A DNA stretch of 64,000 nucleotides from Edaphochlamys debaryana (taxonomy: Eukaryota; Chlorophyta; Chlorophyceae; Chlamydomonadales). Position 1 is the first letter of the stretch; each line of letters opens with the position of its first letter. The notes beneath the pieces were generated by a model. It did not search any database, was not told the origin of the DNA, and saw only the letters and a list, made by a program, of their open reading frames with translations. The stretch covers positions 279,259 to 343,258 of the forward strand of contig JAEHOE010000137.1 of assembly GCA_016858145.1 (NCBI GenBank), in the 5' to 3' direction. Position numbers and translations under genes: made by a program. Shown here one piece after another: positions 1-10,944 of the stretch.

Positions 1-3000
1 TACACGCCGCAAGCCTGCTGGCGTCATGCCTGCACGCCACGCCAGAGCCCTCCCCGGCAAGACCCGGCACGGCACCATCGCCATCCATCGATTCCCTTTG
101 GGCATCCGGCTCCAACGACTTCTCCGCAAGCGCCAGCCTGCAGGCCTGGGTCCGCCCCTCATCGGCGGGGCGTACCGCGTGGGGGTTAAGAACCCTGAGA
201 CCGACCGGCTCTGGCCGGTCGGGCGGCGGCGCTGGAAGCCCACACGTGCTGGAGGGAGCCAGCAGTGGCGGCAGTTGTTGTTACACGGACAAGGACATCA
301 GCCGTGAACTCCCATTCGGGCCGTGGGCCAAAGGGGCCAGTGCAGTCATCAGGGCGGCAAGTGTGGCCACGCCATGCCGGCCGGCGCCGTCCCTGCGGCG
401 GCCGTCGCTGCCAGACTCGCCCGCACCGCAGCCGCGGAGGACGAGCGTGCCTCGGAGCTTCCTGTGCGCCATCACTCACGTGAGGGGCTGCTACGGGGTC
501 GCACGCATCACGCCGCAACTCTGGGGATGCACCGAAACGGCTGCTGGAACCTGGAATGTGTCCCCACATGCATGTCTGTGGACCCCTCGCCCCACCTTGC
601 ACCTCCCCGCCCTCTCGACAGGAGCTGATGCGTGACCCCGTGGTCAACGCCCTGGGCTTCACGTACGAGCGGGCAGCCATCGAGGCCTGGCTCCGCAACC
701 ACGACACGGACCCAGAGGTACGTGTGACCGCCCTCCGCACGATGTCATGTTATCTAAGACTTGATCGGCCCTGACAACATGTCGTTCCAGCCCATTCGCT
801 GACCTAAGCACCCGCGCCATTGTCGCCCTGTTTGGCCTTCATCGGTGCGCAGACCCGCCAAAGGCTCCCCAACAAGGACCTCGCGCCCAACTGGACCGTC
901 AAGGTGGGATCGTCAGCCCCACGCCCTGGCTTTCCCGCGTCCCCAGCACTCCGCTTCCCCCACCCCCACCCCCATGCCCGTGCGTGAGACCGTGCCGCTG
1001 CCTCCACAGGGGCTCATACGCGACTGGCTGGAGGAGACGGGCCGGACGTACGAGGACTGGCGCAATCTGGACGAGCTTGAGGGGATGGACGAGCAAGCGG
1101 ACGGGCTGGACGAGCATGACGAGCAGGAGGCGGCGGTGGAGGCTAGGGAGGTAGGAGGGGTTGGACAGCAGCGGAGCCTTTCAATGGATGAATGGTGTTT
1201 GGACCCCTTGGGACCCCTGCCGTACCCATACCCTCTGCTCCCGCCGCTTCCCTCTATCTCTGTTCCCAGGGCCCTACCCTTCAACCCCACCCCTTCCGCA
1301 CGCCCCATTCCCCCTTCCCCAGCCCCGCGCCCGCCCACACCCACGGCTGCTGGAATATGTGACGCTGGCCCCCGGGCCGCGGCTGCCGCTCGACGCACGC
1401 AGGGGCCCGCTGGCTCGCGGCCAGTACGGCATCGTGATCGCAGCCCGCGACTGCAAAGACGTGCAGCAGGTGGGTTGCTTGGCGGACTTGCTGCATCCGC
1501 CTCGCTCGCCTTGGCCCCCGCTGCATGGGCTCGTGCCCATGCCTTGCCGGCCTTGCGCTTCGTGCTTTGCCACCATAAGTGTGGACCCTGTTTCTGCCGT
1601 GCAGAGCGCGGGTAGCGTGCTCTTGGCTGCATCTCTTCGGGTGAGGCTGCGGCAGCGCACGGACGTGCGTGCGGCAGCTTAGCTCCAGGGCGGAAGCACG
1701 ATGGAGGAGCAACATTCATCTTGCCGCTTGCACTTGCCGCCTCTCGCCTCCCAAACCCAGCTTCAAGCTGGGTCCGCACCCGCAACTCTGCGTTTGCGCC
1801 TGCTCCCTCGGCCACGACCTCCCCGCCTACCTGCCGCCATTTCTTCCTCTCAAACCCCTAGCTACCTGCATGCGCCCCAGGTCCGCTCGCTCCACAAGCC
1901 CTTCAAGGCCTGGTGGTACAACCCAGCGGCGCTGGTCCGACTGGACCCCAGCGCCGTGCCGCCGCACCGCCGCCTCATCCTCCCGCCACAGAGGCCCGGC
2001 AGCGCAGTGCCCGTCACGCACTTCACGGCTCAGGAAGGTGCGCAGCACACAGTGTACGCAATTCAGGTTCTTCTTTATTAGTGTTACCCCCTCTCGAACT
2101 CCCGGTCTTTACTCTTTAGGCATGCTGGTGCGTCGCGGGTACGATTGGCTGGACCCAGCCGACCGTAACGGGCTCGGCGACGAGGTGCGGTCGGGTCGCG
2201 CGGGGTCAGCCGGTACCGTGCTGGGGTCTGGTGGTCTGGCCGGCACATCTTGCTCGGAGTCCCGTCCACAGCTCTGCGCATGTGGCCCTTCCGATCACCT
2301 GTATTGCGTGCGCAACTCCGCAGACGGGCGTGCTGCTCAGCGCCGACCCGGGCGCCCGCAACCACCGAGTCCTGTGGGCGGGCGGCGCCGTGGAGTGCTA
2401 CCGCACCGGCCACGGCAACCACTTTGAGCTGCAGCACCTGCAGGTAAGCACGGACCTGCAGCTCGGGGGTCGTGGGGACACACACGGGTATACGGGGGTA
2501 TACGTCAGCAGGGACAGGGGCAGCACTTGCAGGGGGGCGCTCAGGGGCAGGCACAGGGGTCTTGAGTCCAAGGGGGGTGGAGCGAAGGGCGGCCTTTCAT
2601 CTGGCGTGTTGACAGCAACCGTCCCCCCCGCCCCTGGCACCCGACCTGGCACCTGGCACCCAACCGCAGGTCGCACACCCCGGCTGCGGTGTCCCCGTGT
2701 GCGCGGCCCACCCTGTGGTGCCGGGCAGCGGGGTGGTGCTGGGGGCCGGCGAGCGGGACGGCCGAGTCAGCAGCGATCTGGGCAGCCTGGAGCTGCCCGA
2801 TGGCGGTGCGGGTGAGGCAGCAGGCAGCATGTTGGAAAGGGCAGCAAGCCACACGCACTGGACGTCGTTGCAAACCAGGGCGCGGAACGATGCCAGCCCA
2901 GATCAAAAGGCCCCGTACGCGCCATGTCTATGTCCATCAGGACCCAGGACCGATGTATGCCTTCCACGCACGCTTGCGCCACGTGCACACGCGGCTGACA

Positions 3001-4801
3001 CCCACGGGGCCGTGCTGTGTGCCGCAGGACGCGCCAGCGGCTGGGTGGCGGCGCGCTGGGCGGACGGTCAGCGGACCCACCACCTCACCGCCGACCCGGA
3101 GGGGGGGCACGAGCTGCACCACTGCCCCCGGGAGGGCGAGCCGGTGACGGTCTACACGGCGCAGGTACGGCGATGTATGGTACGGCACGTGCAGTACTGC
3201 AATACTCCTCGCTCCGAACCTATCGCGATTGCAGCACGCTGTCAGCAGTGGTGGCTTTAATCGGCTGACTAATGCACCCGATTCCCTTGTGCCTTGTTCC
3301 GCCAGGCTGAGCTGAGGGTCACGCGCGGGCGGGACTGGCGCTGGGACGATGCGGATGGCTGCGGGCGGGAGGGGCGGCTGGTACGGCCCTTGGGGCTCGG
3401 AGGTGACTTCGTGTGGTGGGAGGTGCGTTCTATGGGCGAGAACCTCGGGGGAAACGGGAGGGCGAATGGGGACAACGGTACTATTTCGGGAGTGTGCTTG
3501 TGGTGTGGTTGCCAAATGTCCTGCAAGATAGCTTTGTGCCCCCCCCCCTCGTCGCCCACCTGACCCCCATGCATTGCTGCCCATTTCCCCTGCTCAAAAT
3601 CCAAATGCTCAGGTCAAGTGGTCGGACGCGAGCACCACCCGCTGCCGCGTGGGGCTGCCTGGGATCGGCAGCTGCGACCTCCAGGTCCTAACATGCGCTC
3701 GATCCCTCAAACCAGTGCTGTGTGGCCTGTGTACGGCAGTGCTGTACGGCATGTGTACGGCAGACCACCTGACCGCGCATGTGTCCGTGCCCGTACAGGT
3801 GGCCATGTACGAGGCTGACCCGGTCAACGGGCACGTGTCGCTGGGGACACCCATGGTTCTGGCGGAATCGGGCGGGGGCGCGCCGGACGGCGCCCTCCGG
3901 CCTGGCAAGCCGGGAGTGGTGGCGGAGACCCTCGGAGTGCGCGTCAAGGTAAGGCGGCGCGGATGGACAGCCGGGCAGGTTGGGGGCGGCGCTGGGTACC
4001 AGGGGTGGAAGGTTTGCTGCTCTTTCGCGGCCAAGCAAGGAACTCGTTGCCTCCAACCCAATGGCTGACATGCAGGTCCTGCACGTGCCGACCGGCGTGG
4101 AATGCTGGTGAGCGGGTTCCCTGAGCGTACGTACGGTATCGGTACGCCCTGAGAGGGCCTTTCGCCCACGTGCCTTGTGGCACCCGGCTGCCTTCACCCT
4201 GCAGCCTTCCGCTCCCAAGCGTAGTTACGGTCGGTCACCGGCCCCTGAACTTCATTCCTTCCTGCTTAACTTCATTTCAGGTACGACAGAGCCAGCCTGC
4301 GGCCTCTACCCGGCGTGCTGGCCGCAGCCCAAAGCAGGCGGATGGTGCTCAACCGCGACGGCCGGGCGGCTTTCCTGGGGCGGGGAGCAGCAAGGGGCAG
4401 CGGCGGCGACACGGGCCGGCCGGCGAAAGAGGTCTTCTACTGCGGAGCTGAGTTGGGTCAATGCAGGTGAGGACAAGCAAGGGGACATGCCCCCAGTCAT
4501 GCACTTGCCCACAGACCTGTGCCTTAGTAGCGGTGTTCGCCTCCGTCAGGACGTCTCGACCTTTCTTGCCCCGACGTGCATGCTGCTGTCCCCTGCCGGC
4601 GGAAACCTGCTGTCCAGGTGTGGCAGATGCGGCAGCACCTGTGGCCCGCTCAGTGGCTGCCCCTGCGCCGCTTGTGTGGAGCTTCTGGGGCTGCGGGTGG
4701 GCGCGGGCGGGAGGCTGGAGCTGGGAGGAGATGTGGAGTGTGCCCGGCGGGGTGCGGAGGCAACGGTCGCCATGCGTGCGCTCGAGAGATTGGGGGAGTG
4801 A
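1..4801 (+). CDS. U-box / MIB-HERC2 domain E3 ubiquitin ligase, 5' partial
   Basis: Proposed exons: one ending at 479 (start unresolved), 622-717, 853-903, 1010-1150, 1323-1469, 1881-2037, 2120-2184, 2324-2443, 2670-2811, 3028-3164, 3306-3422, 3613-3684, 3799-3948, 4076-4107, 4281-4466, 4618-4801; phase holds at every junction and the last ends in TGA. The first exons join to SFLCAITH-ELMRDPVVN, then ALGFTYERAAIEAWL and PNWTVKGLIRDWLEETG, which is a U-box, the E2-binding domain of ubiquitin ligases. The usual CPI is CAI here. Downstream, 2122-2443 and 3306-3684 encode two MIB/HERC2-like domains (RRGYDWLDPADRNG; RGRDWRWDDADG, then VKWSD). The C-terminus has a cysteine cluster, QCRCGRCGSTCGPLSGCPC. 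The N-terminus lies left of the window or in an unresolved exon. Substrates are unknown. A likely role is protein ubiquitination. Confidence 0.8.
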
Positions 4802-5554
4802 GCGGGCCGGAAAAGACAGATAGCGGGAAATGGGGTGGGCCCGGGTGGGAAGCGGGACGTTTGGTGGGTGGAAGTACGGGCAGGTGCATGCAGGTTAGCC
4901 AGTGATCGAGCCAGCAGTGCTTTTGCGCTTGTTTGCACGTTGCGCCTGGGGCTGAAAGAAGCCCTTGCAGGCCGCGGGTGGGGTGGGCGAGTTGGGTAAG
5001 CGAGTGACATGGCCGAGGCAGGTAGCGAAGCTGCCTCACACCACAGGCAGCAAGATCTCGGCGTTGAGGGGCGGTGAACTTTACCCGTACCCCAATTAAG
5101 CACGGAAAGGTGCGTACGCGCGACGAGCAAGGCAGGACCAATCTATCACCTGGACGTGAGGCGTGTATCGCACCTCTCCCTCCTCGGCCTCGGTCACGGC
5201 CAAGAGAGCATTGGTGGCCCACTGTACCCTAATCCGACGGGGCCCTGTGCAAAGCACCGAAGGCGCGCTTGCAACTCCCCCCTTGCCGACACCTTTGCCT
5301 ACGAAACCTCTTGGCCCTTCACTGGATTGAACAGATGCGGCATCTTGTCCGTCTGCGCCCTGTCGATCGTGACAGCCGCCAAGCAGACGAGCTCGTCTCT
5401 CGTCACCCCACCACATGTATACGCACGCCACCATAGCCACGCATCCCGCATGCATTCCCCCCCCCCCACCACCACGTTTGACGCACGCAAGAAGTTTCAT
5501 TCCTCCGCCTGGCCCTAACCTCAGCCATGCCCACGACTCCGACCACGCCGCCTC
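4802..5554. other. Tail-to-tail intergenic region
   Basis: This 753-bp gap separates the stop of the U-box/MIB gene (+) from the stop of the ankyrin-like gene (-), so it should hold both 3' UTRs. I see no convincing coding exon, and no TGTAA poly(A) signal (the usual one in Chlamydomonas-type algae) on either strand where it would be expected. Confidence 0.5.
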
Positions 5555-7469
5555 CTACACGTGCCGCTGCTGCGCCCTTGCCCTGCGCCTAGCTTCCTCG
5601 ACTGAGCCCCGGTGAGGCGGCCTGCCCCCCTTGTGCCCCCACTCCCCGCCACTCCGGTCGAGCAGCCTCCTCCCCGCTGGCCCCTGCGTGCCGGCGCTAG
5701 CCGGCGCCGGCAGCCCTTTCTTGGCCCAGCGCCTTGCACGCTGCGCCCCGCCGTCCCCCGCAGCCACAAACTCGAGGGCGCACCTCGCCAGCGCCTCCAG
5801 AGTCTCGCCCGCCACCAGGCGCGCCCAGTCCACGACCGCGCCCTCCGCCACCAGCTGCCGAAGCGCCTCCTGCAGCCCGTGCTCTGCCCGCATCGCCGCC
5901 ACGTCGGCCCGGACGTCGGGGCGGCAGGGCACGTGACGGTGCTCCAGGTCAGTCAGGGCGCGGAGGTCGCCGGTGCAGAGGGCGGCAATGTGGGGGTTGT
6001 TGGGGGCGTGGGCCTGCGAGGGACGGAGGGGGAGGCGAGGGATGGGGAGAGGGAAGGGGTGGGGGAGGGGAGAGATCGTTGATGAGTTGGGTAAAGGCGG
6101 GAGGAGTCAGCCTTGCAAGAGGGCTGCCCTGAGGTAAGGCGAGGGATGGATGCGTGATCGTGTAGAGGCGGGCGAGGTGGTATGAGTGCGCAAGCGTTGG
6201 CGGCTGGGTGCCTGGACGGGAGTCTGTGCTGTGTGGGGCCGGCCCTAGCCCCACCGTGAAATCCCGTCCTGCGCACCTCCGTCGCGCCTGATGCCAAGCG
6301 GGAAGGGATGCACCCCTGCCCTCCATCCACGTTCTTTGGTGGCCCTCGCAGCTGCACCCTCACCCCTGCCGCGCGCTGCCCCATCCGCCCCTTGTCCTGG
6401 TCGATCAATTAGAGCGGAGCACTCACCCGTAACGCACGCCGGTCGCGCCAGGGCTGCAGGGCGCACGGCGGGGGGGAGGTCAGCAGTCAGGGTTAGTTGG
6501 GTTAGAGGGGACGATGCCAACAGCCCGTCACGCGCACAGCAGACCACATGCATCCCGCGGAGGCCCCCTCAGGTCCACCCGCCAAGCCCTCACCCAAAGG
6601 AGATCCCAGTAGTAGAGCCTGTCCAAGGCTTGCGTAGTCAACCACTCAGCTAGAGCTGTGTGTCCGGCTGCGATCGCCCCGTTGGCTGCTGCCCACGCGC
6701 TCGTGCCGCGGTGGCCCACCAGAAGCTGTCCGCAGAGGTGCCACTGCCCCCGACGAGCTGCAACTTCTAGGGCTTCGTCGTGCCAGGTCTTGTGTGCATG
6801 GCTCAGGGCGGGATATAGAGTGTCCAGAAGCTGATCGCTCGCTTGCGGCTGAGCCGAAGACGCTGCGGCCCGTAGGAGTGCGAAGTCCGGCACGATTCCA
6901 GTTGCCGCAAGGGCGAGGGCCAGGTTCTCCGCAATGCCAGTCCTCGCGGTAAGATACAGCAGCTCCTTGCGCTTGTCGCAGCTGAGAGCGTCCACCGAAG
7001 TGGCCCTCAGCCAGTACGCGAAGAGGCTGGGTGGCACCGGCTCCGAAAGCTGAATCGTGGTATGCTCCTTGAAGTCATGTGATGTTTGCTTGTCCACAAG
7101 TCGCAGCGCAGCGACGTCGTTGGGCGCAAGGTGCTTGGCCATTTCAAGCACAAGCAGCGGCGTCCAGCAGGCTCGGGCTAGCTCCGCATGCTTGCATGTC
7201 GACTCTGGCTGCTCGTTGTCCAATACTGTCGGCACCTTGCCGGGAGTGTTTGGACATATCGCTACTGCGGCTGCTGCGGCCCTGCAAGCGGCGTGCGTGA
7301 GCATGCTAGCCGTAGACTGTATGTCTGAGGCACTGTGACACGGAAGATTATATGGGGGCCCCGGTTCAAGGAACCGCTCATCAGCTGGACCCGCCATGAC
7401 CAGGCCCAGCTGGGCCCGCCCGGCCCCACGAGCGCGGGCCCTTGTCGGCCGCCGGCTGGCAGGTCCCAT
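5555..7469 (-). CDS. Ankyrin-repeat-like / F-box-like family protein
   Basis: Two exons are proposed: 6594-7469 and 5555-6013, joined in phase 0 (donor GTGAGG at 6593, acceptor GCAG before 6013); stop TAG at 5555-5557. An extra exon in the 580-bp intron cannot be excluded. Exon 1 carries LAPNDVAALRLVDKQTSHDF, then EHTTIQLSEPVPPS, then alternating Ala-rich helices such as LLYLTARTGIAENLALALAA and ANGAIAAGHTALAEWL. This pattern matches my memory of a large volvocine family with an F-box-like N-terminus and degenerate ankyrin repeats, which probably mediate protein binding. The first ATG after an in-frame TAA is 7469. ATG 7304 is a good alternative because the added 55 residues look unstructured. 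The product is about 444 aa. The specific function is unknown. Confidence 0.65.
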
Positions 7470-8079
7470 GGGTTAGCGCGTGTTGAAGAGATCCCACACC
7501 CCTTTATCGCCCCACCTCTCGACTGAGAACATCGTGTGGCGTGCTTGGCACTTGGGCATGTGGGCAGGCCTGATGCCCTACGTTCCGTGTCAACCCCTCC
7601 TTCTCACTCCAACCGCTCCGCCCCGCCCCGCTTTGCTCATCCTTTGCCACTTGCCTCTTTGGGGGCATGCGTTCGACGAGTGCTCTCACGCTGCTACGCC
7701 GCTCCATCCTGGGGTGCGAGGCCAATCGCGCGGGGCAGAGTTCCGGTAACACTACAAGTTGCAACAGGACCTCACCACCGAGAACACAACTGCGCTCCGC
7801 CTACTCCAGTACCGGCTCCCTCCGCACTGCAACGCAACCAGACAAGCACTGTAAGCTCCCGACGTGCACACAACCCGCCGCCATCAAACCCTCCCCCCCT
7901 TTGCCCACATCGTCTGGCCTATGCGGAGCCCCTCCATTCCCTCTCCCGGAATCCCCAGCATCCTATCCTGTGCCCAAGGTCACACATGCACCGTAATTTG
8001 AATGCCTACCGCGAACAAGTGCGCCCAACACCTCGCCGTCCCAAGGGCTTTAGAAGCCCAGCTCTTAGCGACAATCTGG
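7470..8079. other. Intergenic region, probable promoter of the ankyrin-like gene
   Basis: 610 bp between the start of the ankyrin-like gene and the stop of the secreted-protein gene, both on the minus strand. It should hold the 3' UTR of the latter and the promoter of the former. Only short overlapping ORFs with no recognisable domain are present. Confidence 0.4.
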
Positions 8080-10051
8080 CTAGCCCGGGGGCCCAAAGTC
8101 GAGGTCCGATAGCTTGAGCGTCACAGGCGACGACGCCGACCCCACGGAGCTGCCGCCGCCGCCACTGCCACCGCCGCCGCCGCCACTAGCTCCGCTTCCT
8201 GCGCTGCCGCCGCCGTCACCGGGGATGATGATGGAAAGTGTGACCTTCGGCGCCGACGGCGAGGACCCCGGGCCGCCGCCAGGCTTTGTCGGCGGCGCGG
8301 GCAGCCCGCCGCCGGGCCTGCCGCCGCCGCCGGGCGGGCCCGGCGACGACGGCAGCGGCGGCAGAGGGATGTTGCCGAGGCTACCGAGGTTGATGCCCAG
8401 CGGCCCCGTTATGTCAGACAGACGGAGCCCCGACGGCGGCAGGCTGGCGAGCAGGGCCTCGGCGGCGGCGGGCAGCGGCGGCGGCTGCGGCAGCTGCGTC
8501 ACCTGCTGAGCGCCGGCCTGGGCCCGGCTGGTCGGTTTGGGCGGCTTGGGCGGCCACGGCGGCGGCTGCTGCGACAGCTGTCGGCGGAGGCCCCCCGGCA
8601 CAGGCTCCTGGTGCAGGATGCGCCGCCGCTGCGGCGCTGACGGCAGCGGCGTGGGTGGCGGCGGCGGCAGCGGTGGTGCGTCTGGCGTCGTTGCGGGTGC
8701 GGGAGTGGCTTGCACACCGAGAAGGTGCCGAGAGGGGTGGAAGGCGCGGATGAGGCGCAGCAGCGGCAGCAGGTGGCGCCGGACCTCGGCGGGGTCGATG
8801 GCCGCCTCCGCCGCCTGCGGGCCCCCGGCCGCCGCTTCGCCGGCCGTTGCCACTGCTGCATCGGCCCCGGCGGCAGCCGCAACCGGCGTCCCGTCCTCAG
8901 CCGACGGCAGTGCCGCCGCCGCCTGGAGTTTGCGCCGCCGGCCGCCGCCGCCGTTGACCCCGCCGCCGTTGGGCGGTGAGAAGAGGTCTACTAGGCGGAC
9001 CGCCGGCGCGCCGGCGGTGAGGGAGGAGTCCGGAGGGGGCGCCGGCGGAGGGGTCGGGGTCGGCTGTGGCGGCTCAGGTGTGTTGGGCGGGCCGCCTCCT
9101 GCTGCTGCATGGGAGAAGGGAGGCATTGCAACGATCAACGCCTGATCTATCACTGCGCCGAGCGAAGTGCCGTGGTGCAGATGTGGGAGTCGCCGCCCTG
9201 ATTGCACACTCGCTCCGTAGCCCAGCCGCGCTTTCCTCCCATGCAGCCACCCTCCCACACGGCCGCCTCGACCCTCCGCGCTCACCTCTCTGCAATAGGA
9301 TGCGCCGCCGACTCGAGACCGTCGCCCTTTGCCGCATCGCCGCGGGTGCACCGGCAACCGCCGCCGCGCTGCCGCCCTTCTGCTGCTGTGCCCCCTGCTG
9401 CTCCAAGTCAGAATGCTCCTCCTCGCCCCGCCCGGGCCCGGGCCAGGCCCTTCCCGATAGCGACCACCATCGGGGCCAGCTCGCGCCCCGCCCCGCCAGG
9501 CGGCAGCCCTTGCCGTGCGGGGCTGGCTCCGCCGCCGCCGCTGCTGCTGCCGCCGGTGCTGTCGCCTCCGCCACCGCCGGTGCCGCCGCTGGCACTGTGG
9601 TCGCCTCCGCCACCTCTGCTGCCGCCGCTGCCACTGCCGTCGCCTCCGCCGCCTCCGACCCCCCCTTGTCCATAACTCCCCACACGCGCTGCTGTTGCTC
9701 CAGGGGAGCGCGTGAAAGCTGCGGCAGCAGGTGCCCCGTCGGCGGCAGGCTGCCTGCCGCCACCTCCGCGTCGTCTGTCCCCGTCGCCGCCACCTCCGCC
9801 GCTGCCTCCCCCGCCGCTGCAGCGCTGCCCGCGGACCCGACCGGCGCAGTTGCCGCAGCCGCGGCCGCAGCTTCAGGCACGGGCACCGGCGCTGCAGCGG
9901 CCCAGACCCGTCGGGGCGCTCGGCTCGCGCCGGCCCCCGCCAGCAGCGCCAGCCCTGCTGAGGCCAGGAGCAGCAGCAGCGACGCAGCCGCGCGGGCCGG
10001 GGCGCGGGCGCTCGCGGCCTTCATGATTCGTGGCCGCATGTCCCCTCGCAT
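8080..10051 (-). CDS. Secreted Pro/Ala/Gly-rich protein, possible cell-wall component
   Basis: Two exons, 9286-10051 and 8080-9104, join in phase 1; stop TAG at 8080-8082; 596 aa. The N-terminus has a signal-peptide pattern (basic stretch, then ASLLLLLASAGLALLAGAGA), best placed if translation starts at ATG 10024. ATGs at 10051 and 10039 are in frame and only lengthen the basic leader. The mature chain is Ala-rich in exon 1; exon 2 has polyproline blocks ([13 protein letters not shown]), Gly-rich linkers and a C-terminus KLSDLDFGPPG. Composition resembles volvocine hydroxyproline-rich extracellular matrix proteins, but no defining domain is visible, so the cell-wall role is inference. The exon 2 acceptor is CAGCAGCAG, so splicing may vary by 3 or 6 nt. 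Confidence 0.6.
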
Positions 10052-10944
10052 CAGTCGTGTAGTAGAGCTGCTAAGTGCTTGACTGGACTAATTGGGGGCT
10101 GGCCACTCGGGCGCCGCGGCCCGGCGTGGGCCCCCACGCACCGACGTTGCGCGCACGCGAAACGGGCAGCCGAGCTCCGAGGCTGCCCGCGCTTCGCCTC
10201 TTCGGCCGTGAAGTGCCGTTAGCACCAGCAAGCGCAGCAGTTGTAGATGTGAGATGTGGGCTAGCTGACGGTTTGGCCACCGCCGGAGCTCGCGTGGGGC
10301 TCGGGCGGCGCAAACCGCGGGGGAAACTGGTGCGGGCTCCGGCCAGCCGGCCCGCGTCCAGCGAGGGCGGATTGTGAGGGTCACGTAGAGCTTTAGCAGT
10401 AGCGCAGGCTGCGCGCCAGCTCAGGCGGAGCGGCGCAGGGTCGGAGCTGAGCTTGTCAAGGTCGTCGCGACAACCTCGTATGGCGCTATACCAAGCCTAT
10501 ATGTGGTGCCTAGCAAGTTGCGGGCGGGTGTATCTGCTATCGCGTTGCGGGGCTGCGCGGGCTAGCGAGCTTGCCCGCCCCGTCGTCGAGGGCCCCCGCC
10601 ATTGATGGGCCGGCGGCCCCTCCCGCTCGCTCCCTGCTGCCGCGCTAGCCGCACTCCTGTGCTTGCGCTAACACCGACCAAGCGAGCTAGCGAGCTGCGG
10701 CTGCGCGCTTCAGCTGAGCGTAACGGGCTGCGCCGACCCACGGGGCTTGCCCGCTGTCCCCAACCGCTCTCCCCTGACTGACAACGTCTGCCCCCACACC
10801 AACGCAAGCGCCGGCGGCACGCCACCGCCGCCCATGAACGCCCCCCCGACGGTCCCTGGCTTGCACACCCACAGTGTTCGAGCTCTTTGGCTATCTACCC
10901 GAGCCCCCACAGACCTTGGGCGGCCCCTCATCAGCCGCCGCCGC
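10052..10944. other. Intergenic region between two minus-strand genes
   Basis: 893 bp upstream of the secreted-protein gene and downstream of the second U-box gene. It holds scattered copies of a short GCTAGCGAGCT motif (near 10561 and 10685) and no ORF that I would defend. It should include the secreted-protein promoter and the 3' UTR of the U-box gene. Confidence 0.4.

Noticed and set aside
8114..10082. Long plus-strand Pro- and Ala-rich ORFs opposite the secreted-protein gene
   Set aside because: The minus strand has a signal peptide, consistent splice phases and stop; the plus-strand frames are composition artefacts.
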